The notes under the pieces were generated by a model that was not told where the DNA came from, searched no databases, and saw only the letters and a program-made list of their open reading frames with translations. This document shows positions 55,871-63,876 of a stretch of DNA of 64,000 bases, piece after piece. This DNA comes from Streptomyces minutiscleroticus (GTDB taxonomy: Bacteria; Actinomycetota; Actinomycetes; Streptomycetales; Streptomycetaceae), in the NCBI RefSeq assembly GCF_014650875.1, contig NZ_BMVU01000011.1:108139-172138 (forward strand), given 5' to 3'. The translations under genes and the position numbers were made by a program. The stretch's first letter is position 1; every line of letters begins with the position of its first letter.

Positions 55871-57052
55871 GTGGCGGCAGCCGACCGCGCGGACAGTGCC
55901 CTGGAGTTCTTCCTCGCCGATCCGGGCACCGCCGCACTGGACCTCACCACCGCCGTGGCGCGTTGTTCCGAGGCCCTGGGGCTGCAGAAGTCCGTGGTGT
56001 ACCTGGCCGACATCCAGCAGCGGCAGCTGGTGCCGCTGACCGACGTGGCCCAGGACCTGCCCATCGACGACAGCCTGGCCGGCTGGACGTACCGCACCCA
56101 GTCGCTGCGCGTCGAGGAGTACGAGACGGGCGGGCTGACGGCCTGGCTGCCGCTGGTGGACGGCGCGGAACGGCTCGGCGTCCTCGCCGTCCACGTGACC
56201 TCCCTCGACGCGTCGTCCCTGCGGCGCGCCAGGGCCCTCGCCGGACTGCTCGCCATGATGATCACGTCGAGGCGGACGTACAAGGACTCCTTCGTCCGGC
56301 GGACCCGGACCGGGCGCATGAGCCTGTCCTCGGAGATGCTGCGCGCCTTCCTGCCGCCGCGCACGATCGGCACCGAGCACGTGGTCTCGACGGCCGTGCT
56401 GGAACCCGCGTACGACATAGGGGGAGACGCCTTCGACCACTCCCTCGGCGAGTCGGTCCTGCACACCTCCATCTTCGACGCGATGGGGCACGACCTGGCC
56501 TCCGGCATGACGACGGCGGTGTCCCTCGCGGCCTGCCGCAACGCCCGGCGCACCGGGGCGGACCTGCAGGAGCTCATGGAGTGCGTCGACGACGTGCTGG
56601 GCCGGTGGCTGCCGGACCAGTTCTGCACGGCGGTCCTCGCCCAGCTCGACCTGGTCGGCGGCCTGCTGCGGTGGGGCAACTGCGGCCACCCCGCGCCGCT
56701 CCTCATCCGCGACGAGCGGATCGTCCCCGGCGCCCTGGAGCGGGAGGCGGACCCGCCGCTGGGGCTGCCCTCCCTGCTCGTGTCACGGCCGCGCCGGGTG
56801 CACGAGATCGCGCTGGAGCCCGGGGACCGGGTGCTGATGTACACCGACGGGATCACCGAGGCGCGGACGAAGGACGGCGGCCTGCTCGGGCTCGAACGCT
56901 TCGCCGACTCCCTCATCCGCGCCACGGCCTCCGGCGAGCTGGCGCCGGAGACCCTGCGGCGCCTCATCCACTCGGTCCTCGACACGCAGAGCGCGCGGCT
57001 GCGGGACGACGCGACGATCCTGATGTTCGAGTGGCGCCCGGCGCGCCGGTGA
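55871..57052 (+). CDS. GAF-SpoIIE (PP2C-type) serine phosphatase
   Basis: Soluble protein of 393 aa. A GAF-like sensor spans about residues 15-135 (LDLTTAVARCSEALGLQKSVVYLADIQQRQLVPL, then AWLPLVDGAERLGVLAVHV). The SpoIIE phosphatase spans about 160-393 with metal aspartates in AYDIGGDAFDHSL, IFDAMGHDLASGM, RVLMYTDGITEARTKDGG and LRDDATILMFEW. Such enzymes act on anti-anti-sigma factors or related phosphoproteins. GTG start 55871 with a GGGGAGA site upstream. No kinase partner of the RsbW type is nearby. Confidence 0.88.
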   Translation: MAAADRADSALEFFLADPGTAALDLTTAVARCSEALGLQKSVVYLADIQQRQLVPLTDVAQDLPIDDSLAGWTYRTQSLRVEEYETGGLTAWLPLVDGAERLGVLAVHVTSLDASSLRRARALAGLLAMMITSRRTYKDSFVRRTRTGRMSLSSEMLRAFLPPRTIGTEHVVSTAVLEPAYDIGGDAFDHSLGESVLHTSIFDAMGHDLASGMTTAVSLAACRNARRTGADLQELMECVDDVLGRWLPDQFCTAVLAQLDLVGGLLRWGNCGHPAPLLIRDERIVPGALEREADPPLGLPSLLVSRPRRVHEIALEPGDRVLMYTDGITEARTKDGGLLGLERFADSLIRATASGELAPETLRRLIHSVLDTQSARLRDDATILMFEWRPARR

Positions 57053-57075
57053 GGAGCGGGGACGGCCTCCCGCGG

Positions 57076-57178
57076 GAAAGGGGCGCCCCTGCGGAGAAGG
57101 GTGATTCCGCTGCAGGGAAGGCAGCCCCCCTGCGAGGAAGGGCAGTTCCCTTACGGAGAGGGGCGGTTCCCTTACGAG
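57076..57178. repeat. Five degenerate repeats of about 21 bp
   Basis: Between the phosphatase stop and the sigma-factor stop, units of the form GA(A/G)GGGCAGTTCCCTTACGGA recur about every 20-21 bp (clearest in the last three copies near 57,115-57,178). Each unit has a small GGG...CCC dyad, so the array may fold and end transcription from both sides. Confidence 0.65.
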
Positions 57179-57197
57179 GGTGGGGCCGTCCGGTGCG

Positions 57198-57761
57198 TCA
57201 TCCCTGGTCCGATTCCGCCAGCCACGGCCTGACCTGGGAGCGGGCCCGGTGCAGCCGGGACTTCACCGTGCCGACCGGCAGGCTCATCCGCTCGGCGATC
57301 TCCGCGTAGTCCAGCGCGCAGATGTCGCGGTAGACCAGCGCGGGCACCAGGTGCGGCGCCTCGCTCTCCAGCCGGTCCAGGGCCTCCAGCAGATCGATGC
57401 GCGACCCGGCGATGACGCTGGTCGTGCGCGGGTCGGGCCGGGTGGCCTCCGCGGTGGTCAGCGGCGTCTCGGCGGAACGCCGTTTGAGCTCGCGGTACTT
57501 CTGGCGCGAGCAGTTGGCGACCACGGTGTGGAGCCACGTGCTGAACTTGCTGCGCCCCTCGAACCGGTGGATGTTCCGGGCCACCTGCACCAGGGTGTCC
57601 TGGGCCGCCTCCTCCGCGTCCTCGCGGTGGTGGAGGAAGCGTGCGCAGCGGCGCAGCACCTCGGGGCCGATCGCCCGCAGCAGCGCGTCGAGCGCCTCCG
57701 CGTCGCCGGCCGAGGCGCGGGCGGCGAGGGCCTCGGTGTCGGGGCCGGGGGAGGAGGTCAC
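57198..57761 (-). CDS. ECF-type RNA polymerase sigma factor
   Basis: Protein of 187 aa. Region 2 is CARFLHHREDAEEAAQDTLVQVARNIHRFEGRSKFSTWLHTVVANCSRQKYRELKRR (about residues 40-96). Region 4 with its helix-turn-helix is YRDICALDYAEIAERMSLPVGTVKSRLHRARSQVRPWL (about 145-182). There is no extra C-terminal domain. I chose GTG 57761. An ATG at 57842 in frame adds 27 Pro/Gly-rich residues and would overlap the kinase start on the other strand. It diverges from a Ser/Thr kinase gene, and no anti-sigma gene is adjacent. Confidence 0.86.
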   Translation of the reverse strand: MTSSPGPDTEALAARASAGDAEALDALLRAIGPEVLRRCARFLHHREDAEEAAQDTLVQVARNIHRFEGRSKFSTWLHTVVANCSRQKYRELKRRSAETPLTTAEATRPDPRTTSVIAGSRIDLLEALDRLESEAPHLVPALVYRDICALDYAEIAERMSLPVGTVKSRLHRARSQVRPWLAESDQG

Positions 57762-57840
57762 GGCGCCGTCGCCGCCGACGGGACGGGGACCGTACGGGCC
57801 GGATGGAGGAGCCTGAGGATCATCCAGGCATGATAAACAC

Positions 57841-59430
57841 ATGCCCGTACCCGAGGAGACAGGCCGGTACCGCGTGGTGCGACGGCTCGGCGCCGGCGCG
57901 TTCGCGGTGGTGTGGCTGGCCCGCGACGAGCGGCTGCACGCCGATGTCGCGATCAAGGTGATGGCGGACAACTGGGCCTGCCGCCTGGACGTCCGGGAGC
58001 GCTTCGTGGAGGAGGCGAGGCTGCTCCGCAGGGCGCACTCCGAAGGTGTGGTCCAGGTCTTCGACATCGGCGACCTGCCCGACGGGCGGCCGTACTTCGT
58101 CATGGAGTACGCGGACCGCGGCACCCTGGAGGACCTGCTGACCGCGGGCGAGGCCGGCGTGGACGAGGCGCTGCGGCTGACCGCCCGGGCAGCGCGCGGG
58201 GTGGCCGCCCTGCACGCCGCGGGCATCCTGCACCGCGACGTCAAGCCGTCGAACGTCCTGCTCTCCGGGCGCCCGCACGGCCGTGAACGCGTCCTGATCG
58301 GCGACCTCGGGCTCGCCAAGGACCTGGCGCAGGCCTCCGGGTTCACCGTGGTGGCGGGCAGCAGCGGCTACATGGCGCCCGAGCAGGCGCAGCCGCCCGC
58401 GGACGGACTGGACGCGCGCGCCGACGTCTACGGCCTCGGCGCGGTCCTCCACCACCTGCTCACCGGGACCGTTCCGGGCCCGCCCGGCAAGGTGCTGCCC
58501 GTCGACGAGCTGCGGCCCGGGGTGCCGGCGCCCGTCCGCGACGCCGTGCTGCGCGCCATGGAGCCCGACCGGGACAGGCGCTGGCCGAGCGCGGCGGCGT
58601 TCGCGGAGGAGCTGGAGCGGCTGCGGGAGCCGGCCGTCGGCGCGGGGGGACGGGCGGAAGCGCCTGCGACCGCGGCCGGGATCGGAGCCGGGGCCGAGGA
58701 CGGGGCCGGGGGCGAGGCCGGAGCCGCGGCTGTGGCCGCGGCCGCGGAGCCGGTCCCCGATGCCGTGGCGCCTCCCGGCCCGGCGCCGCGGGCCGCGTCC
58801 GGGGAACCCGGGCGGGCCGGGACCGCTCCTACGCGCACCCGGCGGTCCAAAGGGCTGCTGGTCGGTGCGGCCGTCCTGGTCCTGGGGGCGGTGGCGGCCG
58901 GGACCGTGTGGACGACGACCTCGGGGAACCCCGGTACGGACTCCGGTGTCGAACGCGTGACCGACGCGACGGGCCGGCTCAGCCTGGAGGTGCCGAGTGC
59001 CTGGGCGGGGCAACTGGCCGGCTCCGGCTGGTCGCCCGAGGCCGTGGGCCTCGACGACGGCAGGCGCCCCGCGCTGACCGTGGCCGGCTCGGTCGCCGAC
59101 TGGTCCGACCTGGAGGCGGACGTCGACGGGGTGTTCGCCGGACAGGTGGGCGCGGACGACGACCATGTCACGGCGCTGACGGGGAAGGTGACGAAGAGGA
59201 GGCACCCGACCTGCGAGGACGAAGGGACCAGCGACTACCGGGACGGCGCCTGGCGCGGCACCGTGCACACGTGGGGATCCTGCGGTGCCCGGGACCGCGT
59301 GCTCAAGGAGGTCGCCCTCACACCCGTGTCCGAGGGCTCGGCGCCCGTCTTCCTGCAGATCCGCTGCGACGATGAGGACGGGGCCCGGCGGATCGCGCGC
59401 ATCCTGCGCAGCGTGCGGGCGACGGCGTGA
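57841..59430 (+). CDS. Receptor-type serine/threonine protein kinase
   Basis: Pkn-type kinase of 529 aa. Glycine loop RLGAGAFAVVW (residue 15-25), ATP Lys in VAIKVM (near 40), catalytic loop HRDVKPSN with D133, DLG in place of the usual DFG (IGDLGLAKDL), and APEQ (near 181). A Gly/Ala/Glu-rich linker (260-335) leads to one membrane segment (GLLVGAAVLVLGAVAAGTVW, near 339-358) and an extracellular domain of about 165 residues with Cys pairs (RHPTCEDEG, WGSCGARD, IRCDDED). A -10-like TGATAA about 8 nt before the ATG suggests a leaderless message. Only 79 bp separate it from the divergent sigma-factor gene. Confidence 0.9.
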   Translation: MPVPEETGRYRVVRRLGAGAFAVVWLARDERLHADVAIKVMADNWACRLDVRERFVEEARLLRRAHSEGVVQVFDIGDLPDGRPYFVMEYADRGTLEDLLTAGEAGVDEALRLTARAARGVAALHAAGILHRDVKPSNVLLSGRPHGRERVLIGDLGLAKDLAQASGFTVVAGSSGYMAPEQAQPPADGLDARADVYGLGAVLHHLLTGTVPGPPGKVLPVDELRPGVPAPVRDAVLRAMEPDRDRRWPSAAAFAEELERLREPAVGAGGRAEAPATAAGIGAGAEDGAGGEAGAAAVAAAAEPVPDAVAPPGPAPRAASGEPGRAGTAPTRTRRSKGLLVGAAVLVLGAVAAGTVWTTTSGNPGTDSGVERVTDATGRLSLEVPSAWAGQLAGSGWSPEAVGLDDGRRPALTVAGSVADWSDLEADVDGVFAGQVGADDDHVTALTGKVTKRRHPTCEDEGTSDYRDGAWRGTVHTWGSCGARDRVLKEVALTPVSEGSAPVFLQIRCDDEDGARRIARILRSVRATA

Positions 59431-59531
59431 CGGCCGACGTGGCCGCATCGCGGTGAACTTTTCCGTCCGGTTCGCCGTCGAACCTCGTTGAAGGAAGCGG
59501 GAGACGACACGAGACGTATGGGGAAGGACCG

Positions 59532-60386
59532 GTGGCGCACATGCTGACGGCGAACGGCGAGGGCCGCGACGAGGACTTCGAGGACCGCGGTCACGGCCGC
59601 GGTCACGGCGACGGCGCCGGAGGGAACGGCCCGGGGGAGCGGCGGGGCGGGGTCTGCGGGCGCCGTGCGCGCGACCGGCGCCGGCTCGCGCTCGCGGCCC
59701 CGGCCGCCGTCCTCGCGGGCGCGATGCTGCTCGCGGGGTGCGGCGGCGGGGACGGCCCGCAGAAGGTCCGCGGCGACTCCTCGCCGGTCGGCGAGGGGAC
59801 GGCCGCCACGAGCCCGTCCGCCGGGGACGGCAGCGCCACGCCGTCGGCCGGCTCCGGCGACGCCTCGAAGTCCTCGGGCCCGTCCGGCGCGCCGACGGGC
59901 GGCGAACCGAAGGACGACGCCTCGAAGCCCGCCCAGGACGGCGACGGTACGGGGCAGGCGCAGGGGACCCGGTGCCACACCGGCGAGCTGAAGGCCTCGG
60001 TGGGCGGCAACGACCCGGGCGCGGGCCAGAAGAACTTCCCGCTGGTGCTCACCAACACCTCCGGCCGCACCTGCACGGTCGACGGCTACCCGGGACTGGC
60101 GTTCGTCGACGGAGCGGGCAGGCAGGTCTCCGTCGACCCGGAGCGCGCCGACGGCAGCGCCGAGGGGGCCGTGAAGCTGGCGCCGGGCGAGAGCGCCTGG
60201 GCGCCCCTGTCGTTCACCAACCCGGACACGTCCGGGGCGGAGCGGGTGACCCCGGCGAGCGTCCTGATCACGCCGCCGGACGAGCGGGACCACCTCACCG
60301 TGAAGTGGGAGGGCGGCGCGGTCCCGAAGGACGACGAGATCGCGGGACCGCGCGTGGGCAGGTTCTCGGCGGGCTCCGGCGCCTGA
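59532..60386 (+). CDS. DUF4232-type lipoprotein
   Basis: Protein of 284 aa. A lipobox LLAGC at about residues 66-70 follows a hydrophobic stretch (LALAAPAAVLAGAML), so the mature protein should be a membrane-anchored lipoprotein. A Ser/Gly/Thr-rich linker (75-145) leads to a DUF4232 domain (TRCHTGELKASVGGNDPGAGQKNFPLVLTNTSGRTCTVDGYPGLAFVD). The long, charged N-terminus before the signal core (about 50 residues) is odd. A later start (ATG 59541) would not shorten it much. GTG 59532 has AAGGA 4 nt upstream. It lies 101 bp after the kinase and may share its transcript. Confidence 0.83.
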   Translation: MAHMLTANGEGRDEDFEDRGHGRGHGDGAGGNGPGERRGGVCGRRARDRRRLALAAPAAVLAGAMLLAGCGGGDGPQKVRGDSSPVGEGTAATSPSAGDGSATPSAGSGDASKSSGPSGAPTGGEPKDDASKPAQDGDGTGQAQGTRCHTGELKASVGGNDPGAGQKNFPLVLTNTSGRTCTVDGYPGLAFVDGAGRQVSVDPERADGSAEGAVKLAPGESAWAPLSFTNPDTSGAERVTPASVLITPPDERDHLTVKWEGGAVPKDDEIAGPRVGRFSAGSGA

Positions 60387-60510
60387 GCCGGCGGCGAGGG
60401 CCCGAGGGCCGCCGCGAGGAGGCCGGGGAGCCGACGGGAGCCGCACGGCGTCCGCCCGGCGGGCCGCCGCGGACGGGCCGGTTGTCAGTGGCGGCTGCGA
60501 TCCTGCGGTC

Positions 60511-60780
60511 ATGGACGAGCAGATCATGCGGGGGCGGGTGTACGGGGCCGACCACGACGACCCCGATCCGGGGCCGCGGCCGGGACGCGTCTACGTGGAG
60601 CTGGTCGGCGGACCGCTGGACGGCCTGCTCCTGGACGTCACCGGCTGGGACGGCGCCCGGCTCGCGGAGCCGGCCGCCCTGCCCACGGAGATAGGGCGCT
60701 ACGGCCACGGCGGCCGCGCGGTCTACGGTCCGAGGCCGGGAGACACCCGCCGCTTCGACTGGCGGGAGGACATCCCCTGA
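60511..60780 (+). CDS. Small hypothetical protein
   Basis: Protein of 89 aa, not assigned to a named family. The core VYVELVGGPLDGLLLDVTGW followed by LPTEIGRYGHGGRAVYGPRPGDTRRFDWRED looks like a small conserved Streptomyces protein with an aromatic C-terminus. No membrane segment. ATG start with only a weak site. Codon use is typical for the chromosome. Confidence 0.65.
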   Translation: MDEQIMRGRVYGADHDDPDPGPRPGRVYVELVGGPLDGLLLDVTGWDGARLAEPAALPTEIGRYGHGGRAVYGPRPGDTRRFDWREDIP

Positions 60781-60847
60781 GCCGGTGGCCGGTGCGTCGG
60801 GTGCCGGTGGTGAGCCGGCGCGTCGGCCGGCCGATCCGGTTCGGGGG

Positions 60848-61194
60848 AGTTCGCCGTACGCCGCCGGTGGATCGGCGAGATCAGGACGGCGTATCCAGGC
60901 GTACCCGGTGGTGGCCGCCCTCCGGGGCGGGCATCGCCCGGTGCCACGCCTCGTCGTGGAGGACCGGCCCGCGCCACGGCGTGCCGGGCGGCTCGTACGG
61001 ATGGTCGGTTCCGCGCGGCCTCCTGGTCGGTCCGCCGCGCCGCCATGCCGCCGCGGGCGCGCGTGACCCAGGCGTACCGCGCGCGTTCCCCGGCCAGGTG
61101 CCGCGTGTACTCCGCCTCGGACCGCCCGGTACCCGCCCCGTCCGTCGCCACGGCGCCATGGCGGGCTGTGACCTTCAGCGATAGTTGGCCAGAG
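60848..61194 (-). pseudogene. Probable decayed gene spread over three frames
   Basis: On the minus strand a protein-like series continues only by changing frame twice. First frame: SEAEYTRHLAGERARYAWV, then TRARGGMAARRTDQEAA (about 61,118-61,020). Second frame: HPYEPPGTPWRGPVLHDEAWHRAMPAPEGG (about 61,008-60,920). Third frame: YAWIRRPDLADPPAAYGEL (about 60,848-60,904). Each piece has strong coding-like composition and together they resemble one small hypothetical protein, but no single frame covers it. Two frameshifts (or sequencing errors) would explain it. Bounds are approximate. The rest of 60781-61282 has no supported gene. Confidence 0.4.
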
Positions 61195-61282
61195 GCGGTG
61201 GCGAGGCCCCTGGTGGCCTGGCTGTGCTTCGGCCCCACAGTGAATGGAAAACACGTCGCCGGTCTGCCACGGAGCTGCGACG

Positions 61283-62413
61283 ATGTCCCTGTTCCCGAGC
61301 GGAGGACGTTTGTTCGTTTTCGTGTGTGTGCGGTGTGGCTTCGAGCTGACCGCCCCGTTGTCCCAGGTCGCCCTGCCGGCCCACGCTCGCCAGAAGTACG
61401 GGAACGGGCTTCAGCTTCCGGTGCTCATGGAATCGGGGACGTTCGCCGTGGAGCTGGAGCCCTGGGGGCCGCCGTGGCGAAGGTGGGAGGAGATCGACCC
61501 GGACGAAGCGGCTGCCCGCGGCATCCACGCGCCGGTCCACGCCCTGTCCGACGGCGTGTCCGGCGCGGTTGTCATCGCACCGGGAGACACCCGTGGCGCC
61601 GTGCTGATCCCGGAGAAGCGCGGCGGCGCCTGCTGCGGCTTCGACGGGGGCGACGGCCCCAACATGGCCTGCGCGGCGTGCGGTCTTCCCGTGGCGAGCA
61701 GGATCGACGACTGCTCGCTCTGGCAGGCCGTGTGGCTCGCCCCGGACGCCGTGCGCCGCCTTCCCGTCGAAGGCGCCGACGCCGGACCGCTGTCCTGGGC
61801 GGACCTGCTCACGGAAGGGGATGGCGTGCCCCCGTCCGAGCCGATCGCCCCCTGGGGAGAGCCGTTTCGGGCGGGCGACCGATGGCACTGGAGCCCGCAG
61901 TGGGTGGCGGCAGCCGGGCAGGCGCTCGCCCACCTCCTGGTGGCCTCCAACGGCCGGGCGGTAGCCGTGCCGGACGGCCTGACCGCCAAGATGTTCCAAC
62001 GCGCCCTCGACACCCTGCTGCCGGCCGGCGGGCCGAGGCGGCGCGCCGTCCTGGCCGGACCAGGACAGCCGGCCCACGACGGCGCCGACATCCTCCTCGT
62101 GCCGTCCCACCCGCAGACCGGGAAGACATGGACCCCGGCCGCCCCGGCCGCTTCTGCGCCCCTGGTGCCGTTGCCGTTCGGCGTGTGGCTCCGGCTCGTC
62201 CTCCCCGAGCCGCAACTGCCCGCCCCCGCATCGGGGCCAGTACCCGACGGCGTCCTTCGCGACGACCCGCCCACGCCGAACGTCCATGACGTGTTCCGGG
62301 TCGACCGGGGAGTCTTCCAGCACACCCTCGCTCGACTGCCGGCCGTCCGCACCCCATGGCTACGCAAGATCCACGACAACCTCACGCAGCACATGCACAC
62401 CGGCCTCCTCTAG
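61283..62413 (+). CDS. Hypothetical protein with Cys-rich (zinc-ribbon-like) motifs
   Basis: Protein of 376 aa without an assigned function. CVRCGFELTAPLSQVALPAHARQKYGNG at the N-terminus (near residue 16) and ACCGFDGGDGPNMACAACGLPVASRIDDCSLW (near 125-157) contain Cys pairs that could bind zinc. The middle is Pro/Trp-rich (PWGEPFRAGDRWHWSPQWVAAAGQALAHLL), and the C-terminal part ends FQHTLARLPAVRTPWLRKIHDNLTQHM. I chose ATG 61283, which has GGAG 8 nt upstream. ATG 61244 would add 13 residues and has no ribosome site. Single gene. Confidence 0.72.
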   Translation: MSLFPSGGRLFVFVCVRCGFELTAPLSQVALPAHARQKYGNGLQLPVLMESGTFAVELEPWGPPWRRWEEIDPDEAAARGIHAPVHALSDGVSGAVVIAPGDTRGAVLIPEKRGGACCGFDGGDGPNMACAACGLPVASRIDDCSLWQAVWLAPDAVRRLPVEGADAGPLSWADLLTEGDGVPPSEPIAPWGEPFRAGDRWHWSPQWVAAAGQALAHLLVASNGRAVAVPDGLTAKMFQRALDTLLPAGGPRRRAVLAGPGQPAHDGADILLVPSHPQTGKTWTPAAPAASAPLVPLPFGVWLRLVLPEPQLPAPASGPVPDGVLRDDPPTPNVHDVFRVDRGVFQHTLARLPAVRTPWLRKIHDNLTQHMHTGLL

Positions 62414-62902
62414 CGGAGTGACAGGTTCCAGTACCGATCGAACAGCGCCGGACAGCAGTGCCTCCCGAAGTGGTGGACAACCGCTGTTCATTCCCTCGAA
62501 CAAAGCCATGCGTCCCCATTGCCTGGACGACTTCGCTGGTGCGGAGGGCAGCCTGGTGCGTAGAGCCTCCCGGAGCGCCGGTCGTTCCAGGGCGAGCAGC
62601 GTGGCGGCTCCGTCCAGCACGGTCAAGCCTGTTCCGGCCATCCGTTATACGGGTCCGGACGCCGGCGCGGCGGCCTCGCGGGCGTAGTCGGTGAGGTCTT
62701 CTGGCCGGCGGCCCGGGGCCTCCTGGACGTGGATCTCCACCTCGCCGTCGACCGGCGGCCTTTCGACAACCAGTGTGCCGGTGTCGGCCTCGGGCACGCC
62801 CCGGGAGCTCCGTGACTACGTCAACCGTTGGCGGATGCGTCGCCGTGCCCGGAGCGCCGAGACCGTGGGCACGATCGCGGGGCGTTCATCGCGGCCGGAG
62901 GC
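62414..62902. other. Region of small, doubtful minus-strand reading frames
   Basis: No convincing gene lies in these 489 bp. Two minus-strand frames look partly protein-like. The first is 62645-62797, about 50 codons, ending PGRRPEDLTDYAREAAAPASGPV. The second is 62360-62641, 93 codons, starting MAGTGLTVLDGAATLLALERP, and it overlaps the 3' end of the previous gene by 54 bp. Third-position GC is lower than in neighbouring genes. They may be remnants of displaced genes. Confidence 0.4.
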
Positions 62903-63793
62903 TCAGGAACCAGCGACGTTTGTGGGCGCGGTCCAGCCGGTAGCTCGGATCCACTCGGCCAGGTCCAGGGTGGCCGGCTCGATCGAGCGCACCACCGCGA
63001 GGTCCGAAGGGTGTTCCGCCGCCTTCGCGAACTCGCGGAACATCGCCTTGTCGAGGTCGGTGGGAAGCACGCTCAACGGGAGGACCTCGTACCGTGCCGG
63101 GAGCCCGGCGCGCGCGCCGAACGCCGCGGCGATCTGGGGGCCCGTCAGCTCGTCGCCGACGAGCTCGACGGCTCCGCCGGGCGCCTTTGCGGTGCCGAGC
63201 AGGAGCGCGGCGGCGACCCGGCCGATGTCCCTGACCGAGATCATCTTCAGGGCGACGTCCTCCGGCAGCGGCAGCCTCAGCACGATCTCCCCCTGCTCCA
63301 GGCTCGGTGCCATCACGCTCGCGAAGTTCTCCATGAAGGCGGTCGCGCGGACCATCGTGGCCCTGAGGCCGGACTTCCTCAGGTGCTCCTCGATCGCGTG
63401 CTTCGAGTCGTGGTGCGGCACACCCGACTCCCGGTCCGCTCCGAAGACCGAGTTGAACACGACGTGCGGGACGCCCGCCTCGACCGCCGCGTCGACGAGC
63501 GCGGTACCGATGCGGATCTCCGCCTCGACCTCTTCGAGGCTGTTCGCCTCCGGGGTCATGAAGTAGAACCCCTCGACCGTCGCCAGCGCGGCGGCCAGCG
63601 ACGCCGGGTCGTCGGCCCGGATGGCCGCCAGCTCGACGCCGCGGGCGGCCAGCGCCTGAGCCCGGTCGGACTGCGGGTCGCGGACCAAGGCCCGCACCCG
63701 TGCCTTGTGGTCCAGCAGCGCGTCGACCACCGCCCCGCCCTGTTGCCCCGTCGCGCCGAAGACCGCGATCGTGCCGGTCGTCCGTGTGCTCAC
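62903..63793 (-). CDS. NmrA-family NAD(P)-binding oxidoreductase
   Basis: Atypical SDR of 296 aa. The nucleotide motif is TIAVFGATGQQGGAVVDALL (near residue 8) with RALVRDPQSDRAQAL, then GVELAAIRADDPASLAAAL, FYFMTPEA, HVVFNSVFGADRESGVPHHDSKHAIEEHLRKSGL (no canonical YxxxK), ISVRDIGRVAAALL and ELVGDELTGPQIAAAF. These fit NmrA/quinone-oxidoreductase-2-like proteins, which may sense redox state or reduce quinones. I chose GTG 63793 because GAGGGG lies 8 nt upstream; GTG 63802 is too close to it. Twin palindromes lie just upstream. Confidence 0.84.
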   Translation of the reverse strand: MSTRTTGTIAVFGATGQQGGAVVDALLDHKARVRALVRDPQSDRAQALAARGVELAAIRADDPASLAAALATVEGFYFMTPEANSLEEVEAEIRIGTALVDAAVEAGVPHVVFNSVFGADRESGVPHHDSKHAIEEHLRKSGLRATMVRATAFMENFASVMAPSLEQGEIVLRLPLPEDVALKMISVRDIGRVAAALLLGTAKAPGGAVELVGDELTGPQIAAAFGARAGLPARYEVLPLSVLPTDLDKAMFREFAKAAEHPSDLAVVRSIEPATLDLAEWIRATGWTAPTNVAGS

Positions 63794-63811
63794 CGCTGCC
63801 ACCCCTCACTA

Positions 63812-63848
63812 GTTCATGCCGTGAACGAAATTAGTTCACGGCGTGAAC
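63812..63848. promoter_or_regulatory. Twin 15-bp palindromes upstream of the NmrA gene
   Basis: GTTCATGCCGTGAAC (63812-63826, one mismatch) and GTTCACGGCGTGAAC (63834-63848, perfect) are 22 bp apart centre to centre, two helical turns. They lie 19-55 bp before the NmrA start and behind the stop of a probable MarR-type gene. This looks like a double operator for cooperative binding by that regulator. Confidence 0.7.
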
Positions 63849-63876
63849 GTCGTCAAGGTGCGGATGCGGCGGGACC

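Noticed and set aside
62360..62641. 93-codon minus-strand gene
   Set aside because: It overlaps the end of a better-supported gene, has weak codon bias and no recognised domain or ribosome site. Kept only as a note in the region entry.
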